From contig NC_083339.1 in NCBI RefSeq assembly GCF_019175385.1, positions 82,014,120 to 82,078,119 of the forward strand: DNA of 64,000 nucleotides, read 5' to 3'. Both the position numbers and the translations under genes were made by a program. The notes under the pieces are model-generated. The model was given only the letters and a program-made list of their open reading frames with translations. It was not told the DNA's origin and searched no databases. Source of the stretch: Lycium barbarum. Lineage: Eukaryota > Streptophyta > Magnoliopsida > Solanales > Solanaceae. This document shows positions 47,370-59,668 of the stretch, piece by piece (positions within the stretch are counted from its first letter, which is position 1; each line of letters starts with the position of its first letter).

Positions 47370-50300
47370 TTCTTCCCCCCTTTAAAAACATTCGTCCTCG
47401 AATGTTAAGCTATCAGGGATTCTACGAATATTTTGCCAGAGTTTCCCCTATAATATAACCCTACCATCCTGTCACAACGGTCTAAAATACACTGCCACTC
47501 AGGGCTACAACATCACAACCCACAGTATGGCCATACACAAACAAAAGCATTAAAAGTAAAGTATTGCATTGCATACCTGGGGCAACAGCGTTTCATCTTG
47601 AACCGCTTTTGGGAGCCATCATTTTAGTCCTCTAGCATGCACTATCTATAACATTCCCTTTGAATAGTCAAAAATGAGTTTTCTTCTTAGTAATGACTCT
47701 CGGGTGCAATACTTCCCCGATTCCTCAGAAATATCCTTTCAAGAGATATAAGTGAGTCACTTTCCTAATATGACCCTCGTTGATCCTCGGACTCATCAGT
47801 GCTTTTTCTTGCTCAGATACCGGCTCAATTCTTGTTCATTTATTCACTAGCTATTAGACTCCTTTCCGCATAACTCTCACTTTTCGTTTTAGAGTCTACA
47901 TCTATCACATCTTAAGATTCATCGTTTCAATCTGTATACTGGTATTTTCCTCACTGGCTTCCACCCTTTAAGGGTCTTACTTCTACCATTATATAATCCG
48001 TTTCCTCACTTTCAATCTTGAATTCGTATATCCTTTTCCTCAATTCCCTTGTTATACCGCCTCATATTCATGTCATTTCCCATACTTTATAGCCACGGTA
48101 ATTCATGTGTGAAATATTAACATACTCATCTCACAGTTTTTGTAATCAAGTAATACAACTGACATCGCAATCCGAACAAGGATGTATTTTGCTTAGCTCA
48201 ATCGTTAGTTATGAGTCAATGTCTACATCTGCTCCAAGTAATAACTTCTGTCCCATAAGGATACTCGAAGTAGTAGTATATCTAGCTATCCATACCATCC
48301 ATGTAATGTCACTTATCCCATTCTTCAATACTTACAGTTCACTTATAGCGTCATCCTTCTCTTAAACCTGCCATATTCGTTTTGAAGGATCTATGTCTCA
48401 GGCGCAACTAATACCTTTTATGCCTCATACTGTTCTACCCTCGTGTTATACTCAACATTGATTTCAAAACCAATCATGATCATATCATATTTGTCGTTGA
48501 TGATCTCCTGGCTTTATCGCTTTATCGTCGTACGATAAACTATTAACTCATGGTCACCCTTTTTTTTCCAACTTATTCATTTATATATACTTTACTCGTT
48601 CTGTCTTGGTATAGAATATCCGTAGGAGATGTATCTTCCTTTTCTCATAATACGACTACTTCTTAAGCACGCATAATTCACATATTTCCTTTTCTTTGTA
48701 TACCCATACTTATTCCTTTACATTCTTTCCTCCTCAATTTATCTTATTACCTCCCATTCGATAATCAATCCTTTATTCCTCGTACAATGAACCCCATTCT
48801 TAACTCAGCACCGCTTTGTCCTTTAGAATATGTTACTTCGATACAATCCATTCTTCGCTCCCATAACTTATTCTGTTCATTATAATCATCCCCTCTCATC
48901 CCTATTATGATGATCCTCTTCCTAACAATCATTCTATTTCGTTATTCATCTTCCCATAGTCTTGGTCTTTTACATCCAGCCAAAGATCTCTTGCTCTCGA
49001 TTATACAAATCACGAACTGCTACTACATTACCATAACACTTTTCTCTGATTTCTTTTTCAAGTTGACCTTCTCCTTTTTTTCATTACGACCCCTCTATGA
49101 TGGATTCTTCCTTTAACAGGGTCTTATAAGCTTTCTTATATACTGCCCCATGGCTCGCTAATTGATTTCACACTTGCATTCGTTCGTTATTGGTATATAA
49201 CATGTCGCATCTTCTGTCGTTTCTTCGCTATACTTTACTTACTTTCTATCACAGTTCTTGCTATGTCCTCATTATATCCTGATCATAACCATCTCTATAG
49301 AGTGCCACTTCTTAATCTCGTTCGCAAGCCTACGTATAAAATGGAATAAACCTCGTGGAGTAGGCGTACTTAACCTGTTACTCTTTTTAATCAGCTCTAT
49401 TATACTCACCTCATGAGTTGTCTTATCCAGGTATCCACATTCATTATAACCCTTCGTACTTCATATCCCTATCTCAATCATGTTGTTACTCTATTTTGCT
49501 AATAAAATTGTCGTATCTTACTTGTGCTTATCCATGCAATTAATACTCCCGTATCACACTCTATTGGATTTACCTTTTCTCTTTCTATGTCATGTTTGAG
49601 TACTACCAGTCTCCCTAATTTACTCTAGTATATCTCTATACCATATCAATGTTGATCTCATAATTACCGTTACTATCAATTCAACAACATTTAACTCATC
49701 TCTTGTTGTTGTCAACGATACTCCTAACTTAATCCCATCCTTCCACTTCTTTTTACCCAACACCTTTTTCCCGTTAGGACATATTACAAGCTTACATCCT
49801 ATCTCCTTTAAATTCTAGGAAAATTTCGGCAGAGTTTCCTCTATATTTCTTACTATCTAAAACCTGCATGCAGCAAATACCAACAACGCCTCACAGGGCT
49901 AGTATGTGTGTGCACAACATATCTCAGCCACACAGGGCTCCCAATTTCAAATAAAATACAAGGATGTTGAAACTTACCTCATATATCACACCTCGAGATG
50001 TACTTGATCCTTTAGCGATCTACCCTATTATGCCTTTCTATTTACTTTCCCTTCCATCCTTCAGCTTTGCATTTCAATCATACCTCAATATTCTTACCTT
50101 ACCCAACATTCATCCTTTCGTGTCGTAGCTTACCTTTGTACTGAGTCATTCAATTTGTTTAGTTCACAACTTTTAATTGAACTTATCATCAAAAGATGCA
50201 TTTAATAAATTCATCTGTTGTACGAGCACTGACTTACCTCTATGACAATCAATTCATTATCATATAAATATATATTTTGTTAACATAGCCTCAACGAAGT

Positions 50301-50542
50301 GACTTACCTCTGTAACTTTCAGTATCATCCATCAGTTCCTTCTGTCGATACTGTTCTTCTGTTGAAATCAAGGGTTAGTATAAGGAACCTCATTTCCTAT
50401 GACTTGGCTCTATCAGACGATCTTAGATATGAAAGAAGAGTAACCATCCTAAATGCCTTGTAGCCTCCTATTTATAGATGTGGCGCGCTACTAGACACAA
50501 CTTTGCAGACAACCCCGAGGACGAACTGCTCTGATACCACTT
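47370..50542 (-). mobile_element. Element H/I internal region (noncoding, 3173 bp)
   Basis: Begins with the PPT and the hairpin CATTCGTCCTCGAATG, then a trailer cassette (donor CAG|GTATGC G at 47576, last intron-like base 47469, 108 bases). It ends with a leader cassette (GAG|GTAAGT donor G 49977; CATGCAG|GTTTTAG last base 49864; 114 bases), dimerisation-like GCGCGC (50481-50489) and PBS (50528-50539). Between lie about 2.2 kb of pyrimidine-rich sequence without gag, RT or integrase motifs in any frame I examined. It fits a large non-autonomous derivative. Confidence 0.75.
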
Positions 50543-51185
50543 TGTCACACCCTAATTCTGATAGGGCATGATGGGTACTCGACCCTCACTTAGAGCCGAG
50601 CGAACCCGCTAGTTCTCATTATACTCATAGTCTTACTGGACTCTTAATCGTGAAATGATGTGAAAAATGAAGGCCTTTCAAAACATTCTTTTCATCTTTT
50701 GTAACTCAAGTAAAAAGCTGTAATAGTATGAATCCGTAAAGAAATGCATAATGCTACATCGGCTTGCATAGCTGCTTACAAGGCTAATGTACTGTATACA
50801 TGACTCTGTCGGCAAAAGTCTCTAACATAAGATATGATATCAAAACCTAAGTTGGGACAGGACCCCAACATACCCATAATGTGCGTGACTCAGCTCATGA
50901 GAACATAATTCGACTCGGTATCACTCCGAACCGAATGGAGTCTACCAATCCAGCTAATAGCCTAGAACATCCTATAGTCAAACTCCTAGACAACTTTCCT
51001 GCAAAGCAATATGGGGCTGTGTGGCATGAAACACAGCGCCCCCAGGCAAAGGGACGTCAGTACGGATAATGTACTGATTATATAAAGCATAATCAATAGC
51101 ATAATTAAAGTATATGAAATAACATAGTATGGGTGAGTTATGAAATGAGAGAGAGCTAGGTATACCTCTAGCGATGCTCGTTATA
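50543..51185 (-). mobile_element. 5' LTR I of element H/I, cut by element J
   Basis: TGTCACACCCTAATT at 50543 follows the PBS. Hairpin GTTGGG-GTCCTGT-CCCAAC near 50853-50872 and triple hairpin 51017-51088 (CTGTG/CACAG in the third stem). Interrupted at 51185 by J. The rest should lie beyond the right edge. Its pairing with H is inferred from PBS/PPT positions, as the two fragments do not overlap. Confidence 0.78.
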
Positions 51186-53054
51186 TGTCACGACCCAACC
51201 AGAGGGCCGCGACGGGCAACCAGTGCTAACCCACCCGGGCACTTTTTATCATACTTTCACATTTACATCTAGGTGAGCCACTTAGCTAAATCATACTTTC
51301 ACATTTACATCTAGGTGATCCACTTAGCTAAATCATACTTTCCATCCATTATTCATACTAATTTCATTGGGCATTAATACATATATATCATCATCAATAA
51401 CAATGCCCATATAAATGTACATAAGTCGACGAGGCTAACAAAATGATATCCAAAATATAGGCCGACAAGGCCAAACACATCTAACCATATACACATGTCT
51501 ACGAGCCTCTAAGGAGAGTATGTCATATCATATAGGCGGGACAGGACCACGCTATGCCTATAAATATGTACACAAAAGAATAAGCACCAAAAGCTGTAAC
51601 TCCGAATGAAATGGAGCCCCGCTATGTAGTCCCTGGGCAATAAAGCTATGGATCAAGTCTGTCTCCCCGGCCACCTGCAAGCATGATGCAGCGTCCACAA
51701 ATAAAAGGACGTCAGTACGAAGAATGTACTGAGTATGTAAAGCATGATCAACATCATTATGAAAGCATAATAGACAACATAAGAAATTGCATAGGATGGG
51801 AGATAGTAGTATCATCGTCACAAATACTTACTTGCTTTTCATAGGGACTTTCCATTTCTAATGCGTGATTGTGTATATACATCCATATCTGTATCCGTAC
51901 TAATTTACATTTCGTATCCAATTTCGTATTCATATACATATTCATATTCATATTCATATACATATCATTTACCTAGCATACCCGTCCATGAAGGTCGGTG
52001 GTTTCACATACCCGGCCATGACAAGGCTCGGTGTCATACATACCTGGCCCTACTAAGGCTCATTGTTATCCGTACCCAACTGTAGTAGAGAGCGTGCAGT
52101 ATATATATATATATATATTCTACCCGGCCATATAAGCTCGGGGTTTCACAATAGCCATACATTGGCACATATACATAAAAGCTCACAAGCATCTTTAACA
52201 TCATTACTATCGTCGTTCATTACATCTATCCTTAGAGCATTGCTAGTCATATGAGGAATTTAGTACAATCGTAACATATCGAGAATCATGAGCTCAGTAG
52301 CTTCTGAAGATAGCATCATTTGGAGGACATCATAGGCTTATAGAAGATTAGATATTTGGCCAAAGAACCATACCTTATGAAAGAAGGGTTAGCCTTACAT
52401 ACCTTTCCGTTCAACTATTCGATCACTTGCACGTTCTCCTTCAATGCTGACGTTTCTACCTTCATTAGAGTTATACTATCATTAGAAAATCGATAGCTTA
52501 GCATACATGACTAAAGCTAGCGAAAAGCGGACAACATTTCCTTTATTTATACGATTTCCTCCATATCATATATGAACTTCCAAACATCAATGATAACATT
52601 CACAACATCATAACAATGGTCTTTATTCACCTACATTACCCATATTCCTCAATTCACTTTGAGTCACCCATATCCATGGTCATAGCACACTATTACATTC
52701 ACTCAGATACAATGTTTATCCCATGTTCTCAATATCATTTATACGATGATTACATTAATAACATATTAAGAATCATTACTCAACCTAAGCTATTACTCAA
52801 AAATGACACTATCCCCACATTCATGACCCATTTTCTATCTTCTTTTACAATCCAAGTGTTTCATCTTCTCAATACCTTAAACAACATGGAAATACCATAA
52901 AACTTACCTTAGATGTAGTAGGAATAAGCTTTGGGTGGAAATACTTCACTTGAGCCAAAACCCTAGTTCACCTCCAATGAAATTTCTTGACTTGGATGAT
53001 CTCTAATGAGTTTCTTACACTTGGTTTTCTTAGTTTGATGAAGTTGATCATAAA

Positions 53055-55972
53055 TGTTATATCCCGTGTTTTCGCATAATTGGAAATCGTGAAAATAATT
53101 AAGACTTGTGTGTTATGAGGAAATATTTTGATTCTATTGATATGACTAGGTTGGTTATGAAATCATTGGTGCTAAGACATTGGGGAAGGCCGAGGGTAAA
53201 TTTGGAATTTCGGAAATTAGTTTCGGGAATTACAAAACGGGACTCTTAATGAATTGGGCCAAGCAAATTGAACAAATTGAGGCCCAAGAACAATGGGGTG
53301 GCCGGCCATAGGGAATGGCCCAAGACCCATTTTTAAAGTCATGTGACTTGCATGTAACTATGTAATGGATATATATCAATGTCTTCACTTGGAATTATCA
53401 AGAAACCAAAAAAAAAAAAAATAAGAAAGCACCTCAAAGCCTCTCTCGGCCGAACCCAAGAAAGAAAGAAAAAGAAATTCTCCAAGCTTTGATTCTAATC
53501 CAAATATCTTGTTCTCCCCATATTTGTGATGTATTCAAGACGCTCTCCGACGGGGTATAATTAGTTTGGCGAAAGGTGTGCGTTTGCGACAAGTCGGAAA
53601 TTCAAGAAAAGGTAAGAATTTTGGTACTTTAATGTTATGGAATTGGTATGAATATGTTAAGGATTGAGAATAGACGAGAATTCCGTAATTTTGATGTGTG
53701 TGCAAAACCGTGGGTGTGTGTGTGTTGGGTGTTGTAGCCGTGACCTATATGAAGTGCAAGGCCATGTGAATTTGATCTTGTTTAGTTGTTGGTTGCGTCG
53801 TTGTGACATTTATGACGTGAATGAATGTTTAATGAATTGAATTGGCATTAGAAAGTGGTTGCGGATTATTATGGAAAAGTATATGATTTCGGTATATATT
53901 GTGTATATCATTGTATATTTATGTTATTAAGACTTTAAATGAGACTTATGGTTGTTGTTAATGAATTCGGAATGAAACAATGCGAGTTAGAATGTTCGTC
54001 GTAATTTTTGATGATTTGGATGAAATGTGGAAAGTAATGAACTTCGGGAAATTTTGTATATGGTTTGGAACATAATTTGGATGTGATTGAATAATCTTGA
54101 ATGAGTGAATGAATACAATAATGTGGATATAAGTTTGGAATTGTGAAGTTTGAATGAAAGTTGTCAACTTCTGTAGTAAGGTAGAACATTGAAGTTAGAA
54201 TGGTTTGATTATGGTTTATGTTGTTTGTGACGTTTGGGTTGTTGTTGTTGATGTTTATCGAGCCGAGCTAAGTCTCGGGGGTGTTAGATATATAGGGGAA
54301 ATGCTGCCGAAATTTCGGTAGACAAAAATGAGGTTAATGGAATCTTTAAGCTTAAGAATCTCAAATAGGTAACTTTGACCATTTGCAGATTCTGGACGGA
54401 ACGGGATTTGATTTTGGGGTGAGCATAAGACGTCTTTATGGTATGTAAAGCTTCCCACTTCTTCTTTTGGCATGTCTTAGTATGTTAGGTTGATATCGGA
54501 ACCCCGGGAGCATTTCCCCTCCTCGAAATCCGATCTATAGAATGGCTACTATTCATTCAATTCAATTGAAGCCTAATGTTTCTATTTTGGCTAGAAAGCA
54601 ATCAAACGTCCGAAACTTATGAAAATGCAATCGGATTACTTTGAAATCTTTATGTATGATCTTATAGACCCGAAATGTTCATAAATTATGTTCGCCACCT
54701 CGACTTGACCCGAGGTGGGCCCGCTAACCCCGAGATGCCTTATTCGTCCTACTAGGATCTTTTTTTTTTTTTGATAAGCTTCGATAAAGAATCTTCGAAT
54801 TTGGAATTTACCCTTTATGAAATAATGTTTTGAACACCATGAGATACTAAGTTATGTTTTGAGCCATATGTACCACTTTGGAAATATTTTGTGAAATAGA
54901 CTTTCGTACTAATTAATTATTTGACTATTTTGGTTAATGAATTGACTTATGAAGTAATCAAGTTTTGAAAGGCTATTTTGATATACAAATTGCATTGTTT
55001 GCTCACGACTCCGCTCGTGCCTTATTATGATTTCGTTCACCGGTTCCCGGGCCGGTTGTGATTCGTGCGCTCTATGATGATTCGGCCGTATGCTGTGTTA
55101 CGGTTCCCCGAGGCCTCGCCATAGGGCCGGGTTCCGTTTGGAGTTATGCTGTGATATGGCTGTGATGTGATACGCTCATATGTGTGTGTTCGGGGATGTA
55201 CGGAGATTTGAACCTTCTGGTGTTATGCTGTGTGTGGCACCAGCGTCGGAGTGGTGACCACGTTCCTGAGATTTTCATGATTTTGTTTGCATTATGTATA
55301 TACGATTTTGATAAACATTTTGATATACTGTTCGGCATTTCTCTCTTTGGTATTCTGTTCGCTTTCAGTTGCGGCCAATATTTTTGTACTCCATGCTTTA
55401 CATGCTCAGTACATCTTTCGTACTGACCCCCTTCCTTCGGGGGGGCTGCGTTTCATGCCCGCAGGTGCAGACGCCGGTGATCCACCACTGTAGGCTTCAC
55501 TTCTGCTATTTCGGAGTACTCCCTTGATTCGGAGTCCACTTTTGGTACATATATCTTTCGCCATGTATATATTTCTGCATATCTGACTATTTGGGTACGG
55601 CGGGGCCCTGTCCCGTCATATGATTCTGTCGGTCAGTTTAGAGGTCTGTGGACATGTTTGTGGGTTATGGTCTGTTTGTATGCTTATGTGTATATGTTGT
55701 TTGGGCGATTCCATACGCCGAGGCGTCCGGTCCGCATATGTTTGTGCATTGCTTTGATTAGCCCTGTGTGGCCTCTGTTGGTGTTTGCTGTGTACAGGGT
55801 TATTCTGGTTAGTCCGAAAAACAAAGGAAACTCTGCCGAAATTTTTCTGGAAATTATCTGTACTTGGAATATAGACTTGTCGGCTTCTACTATACATTTG
55901 AATACGTTTGATAGATGGGTTTGGGTGCCCAGATCGGGCACTAGTCACGGCCTACGGGGTTGGGTCGTGACA
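53055..55972 (+). mobile_element. Solo LTR K (2918 bp, plus strand)
   Basis: TGTTATATCCCG at 53055 to GGGTCGTGACA at 55972, flanked by the perfect duplication ATAAA (53050-53054 and 55973-55977). Group 1. TATA GATATATATC 53369-53378; first-exon-like box 53538-53610 ending AAAAG|GTAAGA; GCTGCCGAAATTTCGGTAG box 54303-54321; donor-like ATG|GTATGTAAAG 54440; triple hairpin 55397-55467. Near its 3' end it contains AAGGAAACTCTGCCGAAATTTTT (55827-55849), which other elements carry outside the LTR. Confidence 0.95.
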
Positions 55973-56107
55973 ATAAATTTCTCTTGAGTTCTTATGGATG
56001 AAGAGTGGAAAGGGTTCTAGAGAGTTCTTGAAGTGTTGGGTGAAAAATGAAATGAAATAATGAACTTGGTCCCTTTTTAATAACTTAAAAATCTGACCCG
56101 TCGGGAA

Positions 56108-56310
56108 AATATACGGACACTTATACGGTCTGTATAAACTTATACGGTCCGTATAAGTGACCGTGAAATTGCCCCTTCAACATCTCGCTTCTATGACCAT
56201 TATATGACATATTATACGGTCCGTATAAGTGACCGTATAATCCTATCAGTGAGGGACCTTCACTGTGACGATTATGTGGATGATTATACGGACCGTATAA
56301 TCGGCCGTGT
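56108..56310 (-). promoter_or_regulatory. Palindrome array upstream of TATA, 3' LTR of J
   Basis: Repeats of TTATACGGTCCGTATAA (a 10-base-arm palindrome at 56138-56158; further copies near 56214-56232 and 56283-56300) and GTGACCGTATAA. The ACGGWCCGT core is shared with F, G and L, with TATAA flanks here. Confidence 0.77.
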
Positions 56311-56655
56311 AACCCATCTTTTCTCTGATCTTTTTCTCGTCACTTCGTTTGATCTCCAATCCTCACGGAACCTTCTTAATACTTGTTTAACACCTCATTA
56401 ACGATCTAAGGGACATTATAATTCTTCTCCAAGACACTATTAAATCATCATTAACTTGTTACTCGTAAATCCTTTCCGATACCTTTCGTATGCCTTGCTG
56501 TCTCTTGGCAAACTTTCTCCTCTTACCTCGAATGTCTTTCAAATCTTAGTTAGGGTCATCAAATATCATTTCTCTCTTATTGCAATACCGTATACATCGT
56601 GCCCTTCGTTAGTCTATTTACTGTGCATCAACGGGGAATTTTCCGAGGTGTAACA

Positions 56656-56862
56656 TTCTCCCCCCCCCCCCTAAGAACAGTCGTCATCGAATGTTAGGTT
56701 CTCAGGGATTCTATAAAAATTTCGCCAGAGTTTCCCTTGTAATATGGCACTACCATCCTGTCACAACAGCCCATAATAACAATGCCTCACAGGGGCACAA
56801 CATAATAGCAATAGAGTTTTGCCACACACGACCCAAATGCATAAAAATGAAACATACATACC
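56656..56862 (-). other. Element J 3' trailer with PPT and cassette
   Basis: PPT (minus strand GGGGGGGGGGGGAGAA) at 56656-56672, weakened hairpin AGTCGTCATCGAATG (56681-56696), box GGGAAACTCTGGCGAAATTTTTA, and an intron-like cassette from GAG|GTATGTATG (donor G 56861) to TGTGACAG|GATGG (last base 56758), 104 bases. The donor overlaps the pol stop TGA. Confidence 0.82.
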
Positions 56863-57053
56863 TCATGATATTGATGTCTCATCTTGGATCTCTTTCAGGG
56901 GTTGAAATAAGTGCGGGTACTTGGATTTCATATTTTCTTCCGCTTCCCATGTCATTTCTTCTTGGTTATTGTTTCTCCACAAAACCTTTACTGAGGCCAC
57001 TTCTTTGTTTCTAAGCCTCCGTACATGCCTATCTAATATGGCAATGGGTACCT

Positions 57054-59668
57054 TGTTACACCTCGGAAAAGTCCCCGTACATGTACAAAGAATAGACCAA
57101 CGAAGGATATGGGCGAGGGGTGTTTTACTAAGCAAGGGGTGATGATTCGTGAATTTTTGGAAATGAAAAAGTTGTGGAATTTTATTCAGCACAGTGGTCG
57201 TGAAGTGGTATACGGCCCGTAAAGTGATTTACGGACCGTAAACCACCATCGTCCTCCAGCTTTCCAACTTTAACTTTCTGTTAATGTTGAAATGGTTAAA
57301 TACGACTTGGAGGACGGACCGTAAACCTCGGTCGTAAACTGCCATATTTCCAGCCAAACCTTTTTGTTTCTGGGATGATTAAAAATGATCATGGAGGACG
57401 GACCGTAAACCACAATACGGTCCGTAAATTGTGGTTTACGACCACTGTTCACCCGACGGTTGTTCATTAAAAATCAAGTTATGTGATTATTAAAAAGGGA
57501 CCAAATCCTCACTTTATTTCATTATTCATCTATACAACTCAAGAAAGCTCTAGAACTCTCTCAATACATCATCCATAGAAATTCAAGGAATCAAGGGAAG
57601 AAACTAGGATCATCAACACTAAACTTATGAAACAAGTGAATGAAACCCAGTTGGAAGTCATCTTCTCCAAGAAATCACAAAAGAGGTAAAGGAGGGTTTT
57701 GGTGCACAAGGAAGGATTCTACTCTAAGCTTGTTCCACCACCATCCAAGGTGAGTTTTATGACTTTAGCATGTGGTTTAAAGTATTAGAAGACTAAGACA
57801 CTTGAATTGTAGTAAGACATAGGAAGTGCACCATTATTTAGTGAATAGTGTCACTGTGGAGTGATGGTTGAATGGAATCATGGAAGTTGATATGCTATGA
57901 TTATAAATACGTTATAAATGACGTTTTGACCATGGAATAAGTGTGACGCATGAGTAAAAGTGACGATTAGCTAAAACCACTAAATGTGGAGAAATTGGTG
58001 GATTTTGCTAAACGTACATAAATGATGATTGCTGATTTCTATATTGTGGATATTGTCGCGAATGTTTGGGAGCTAAAATAGAATATGGGAAACGCAGTAT
58101 AAACAAAGGTAGTGCTGCCCAATTTTCCCTAGAAATAGTAGTTCATCCTTATAATTTCTTAGCTAACGACGACATGAATTCTCTTGAAGGTATATGCACG
58201 CGCAATAAAGAAAGTACGAGCAAGCGATAAGAATAGTAAACGTCAAAGGTATGTGAGGCTATTCCCTTTCTTTCAAAGGCATGATCCCTAGCTTACGATT
58301 TCATAAATGCTCCCATCTTTTCCTTGCTGTCAAAGGTTAAAAAGTCTAAGATTCCGAAGCATGATTTCCTTCTTGATATTCCATAAATGTTTTCCAAGTA
58401 CTCCTATTTTCCAAAACCAAAGGTTGTGATTATGTGAGTTCTTATGATAACGAGGAAGGATATTTTTTTTTCAATGACAACGATGATGTCAAAAGTGAGA
58501 ATATCATTATGATGACTATGATGAGAACGATCTTATGTTTAAAAGTTTCAAGTTTACGATTTCAAGGACTATATGAGAACGTCGAGCTATTTACTGATTT
58601 CTCAATTTATTCATGGATGGTGAATTTATTTCTAAATCTTCCAAAGTATATGAATGGATGCCTTATGAAGTTCATGATTTTATTTTATGCTTTCTTTTAA
58701 TGCTATTCTTCATTGATAGTCTCGCCTTATAATAATTGTTCCTTCAAGGTGAGACAAAGCGACGATGATTACTCCATAACATAATCGGAGGCTTTCGACC
58801 TTACGTCACTCCGACGTACTTACAGCTTTTCCTTGGGCTCTCAAGCATGCTATGTATATTATGTATTTACATATATGATATGAAAATGTTTTCAGGGGAA
58901 ATGGGGAAAGGTGAGGCGCTATAGACGCATAGCCACCTGGTCAGCTGGCATATCATGATTTCATCCTGGACACGGGATGCCCGGACGCGGGATATATGGG
59001 TTATGGATCGGGCTGTACGTTCCTCGGCACTAACTTATTATATTTATGGATCGGGCCGTACGTTCCTCGGCACTAACATATGATGACATATGGATCGGGC
59101 TGCGCGTTCCGCAACAATTTACTATATGATGCTTTATGAGTATGCATGCATGGATCCGCCATAAGAGGCAAGCAGTTATCGATTATTCCCTTGTACTTAC
59201 TTTACTTTCTTATTCTTACTTTATTTCTTGATGTATGCCTTACATACTCAGTACAATGCTCGTACTGACATCCTTTTCTTTGGATATTGTGTTCATGCCC
59301 ACAGGTAGACGGGAAAGCGATCCAGACTGATAGGAGTCACTAGCCGAGCTGAAGAGCACTTCATCTTCCAGAGGTGCTAATTGGTTGTTCCTTTTGTGTA
59401 TATATTTGTATGCCACTCAATAGAGGCTCATAGATGCTCGATGTGGGTTGTGTGGTTCCACAACGTAGGTAGTACGCATGTGTATAAGTATATTGAAATA
59501 TGTTTTTGTATTAACGCGTTATATTTTTGTAATGAAAAGCAAATCCACTTTTTAAAGTTAACCGGAAATAGATGAATGATTGTTAAATGGGTTAGGTAAA
59601 TGATAGTATGAGCGGTGCTCGGTGGTTAGCCCCGGGTACCCGTAGCGGCCCCTAGCCGAGTCGTGACA
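57054..59668 (+). mobile_element. Solo LTR L (2615 bp, plus strand) in pol of J
   Basis: TGTTACACCTCGG at 57054 to CCGAGTCGTGACA at 59668, flanked by the perfect duplication TACCT (57049-57053 and 59669-59673). Group 2. TATA-like ATTAAAAAGG at 57488. GCTGCCC box near 58110; donor-like AAAG|GTATGTGAGG near 58248; triple hairpin 59238-59310 (ATCC/GGAT second stem, TTGTG/CACAG third). GGATCGGGC...CGTTCC subrepeats 58980-59110. It lies between the integrase tail and chromodomain of J. Confidence 0.95.
57190..57450 (+). promoter_or_regulatory. Palindrome array upstream of TATA, LTR L
   Basis: Copies of TTTACGGACCGTAAA (perfect at 57228-57242) and GGACGGACCGTAAACC, ending about 40 bp before the TATA-like site at 57488. 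The flanks are TTTA/TAAA where F has CATA/TATG. Confidence 0.77.

Larger units (their letters stand above)
51186..56655 (-). mobile_element. 3' LTR of element J, interrupted by solo LTR K
   Basis: TGTCACGACCC at 51186 to CCGAGGTGTAACA at 56655; about 2547 bp without K (53055-55972 plus one target-duplication copy). A roughly 42-bp tandem duplication (CATACTTTCACATTTACATC...) at about 51250-51335 is absent from the 5' LTR. Triple hairpin 51672-51743 (CTGCA/TGCAG third stem). TATA-like TTATTAAAAAGG at 56073-56084. A (TA)n tract near 52098-52118. Confidence 0.9.
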
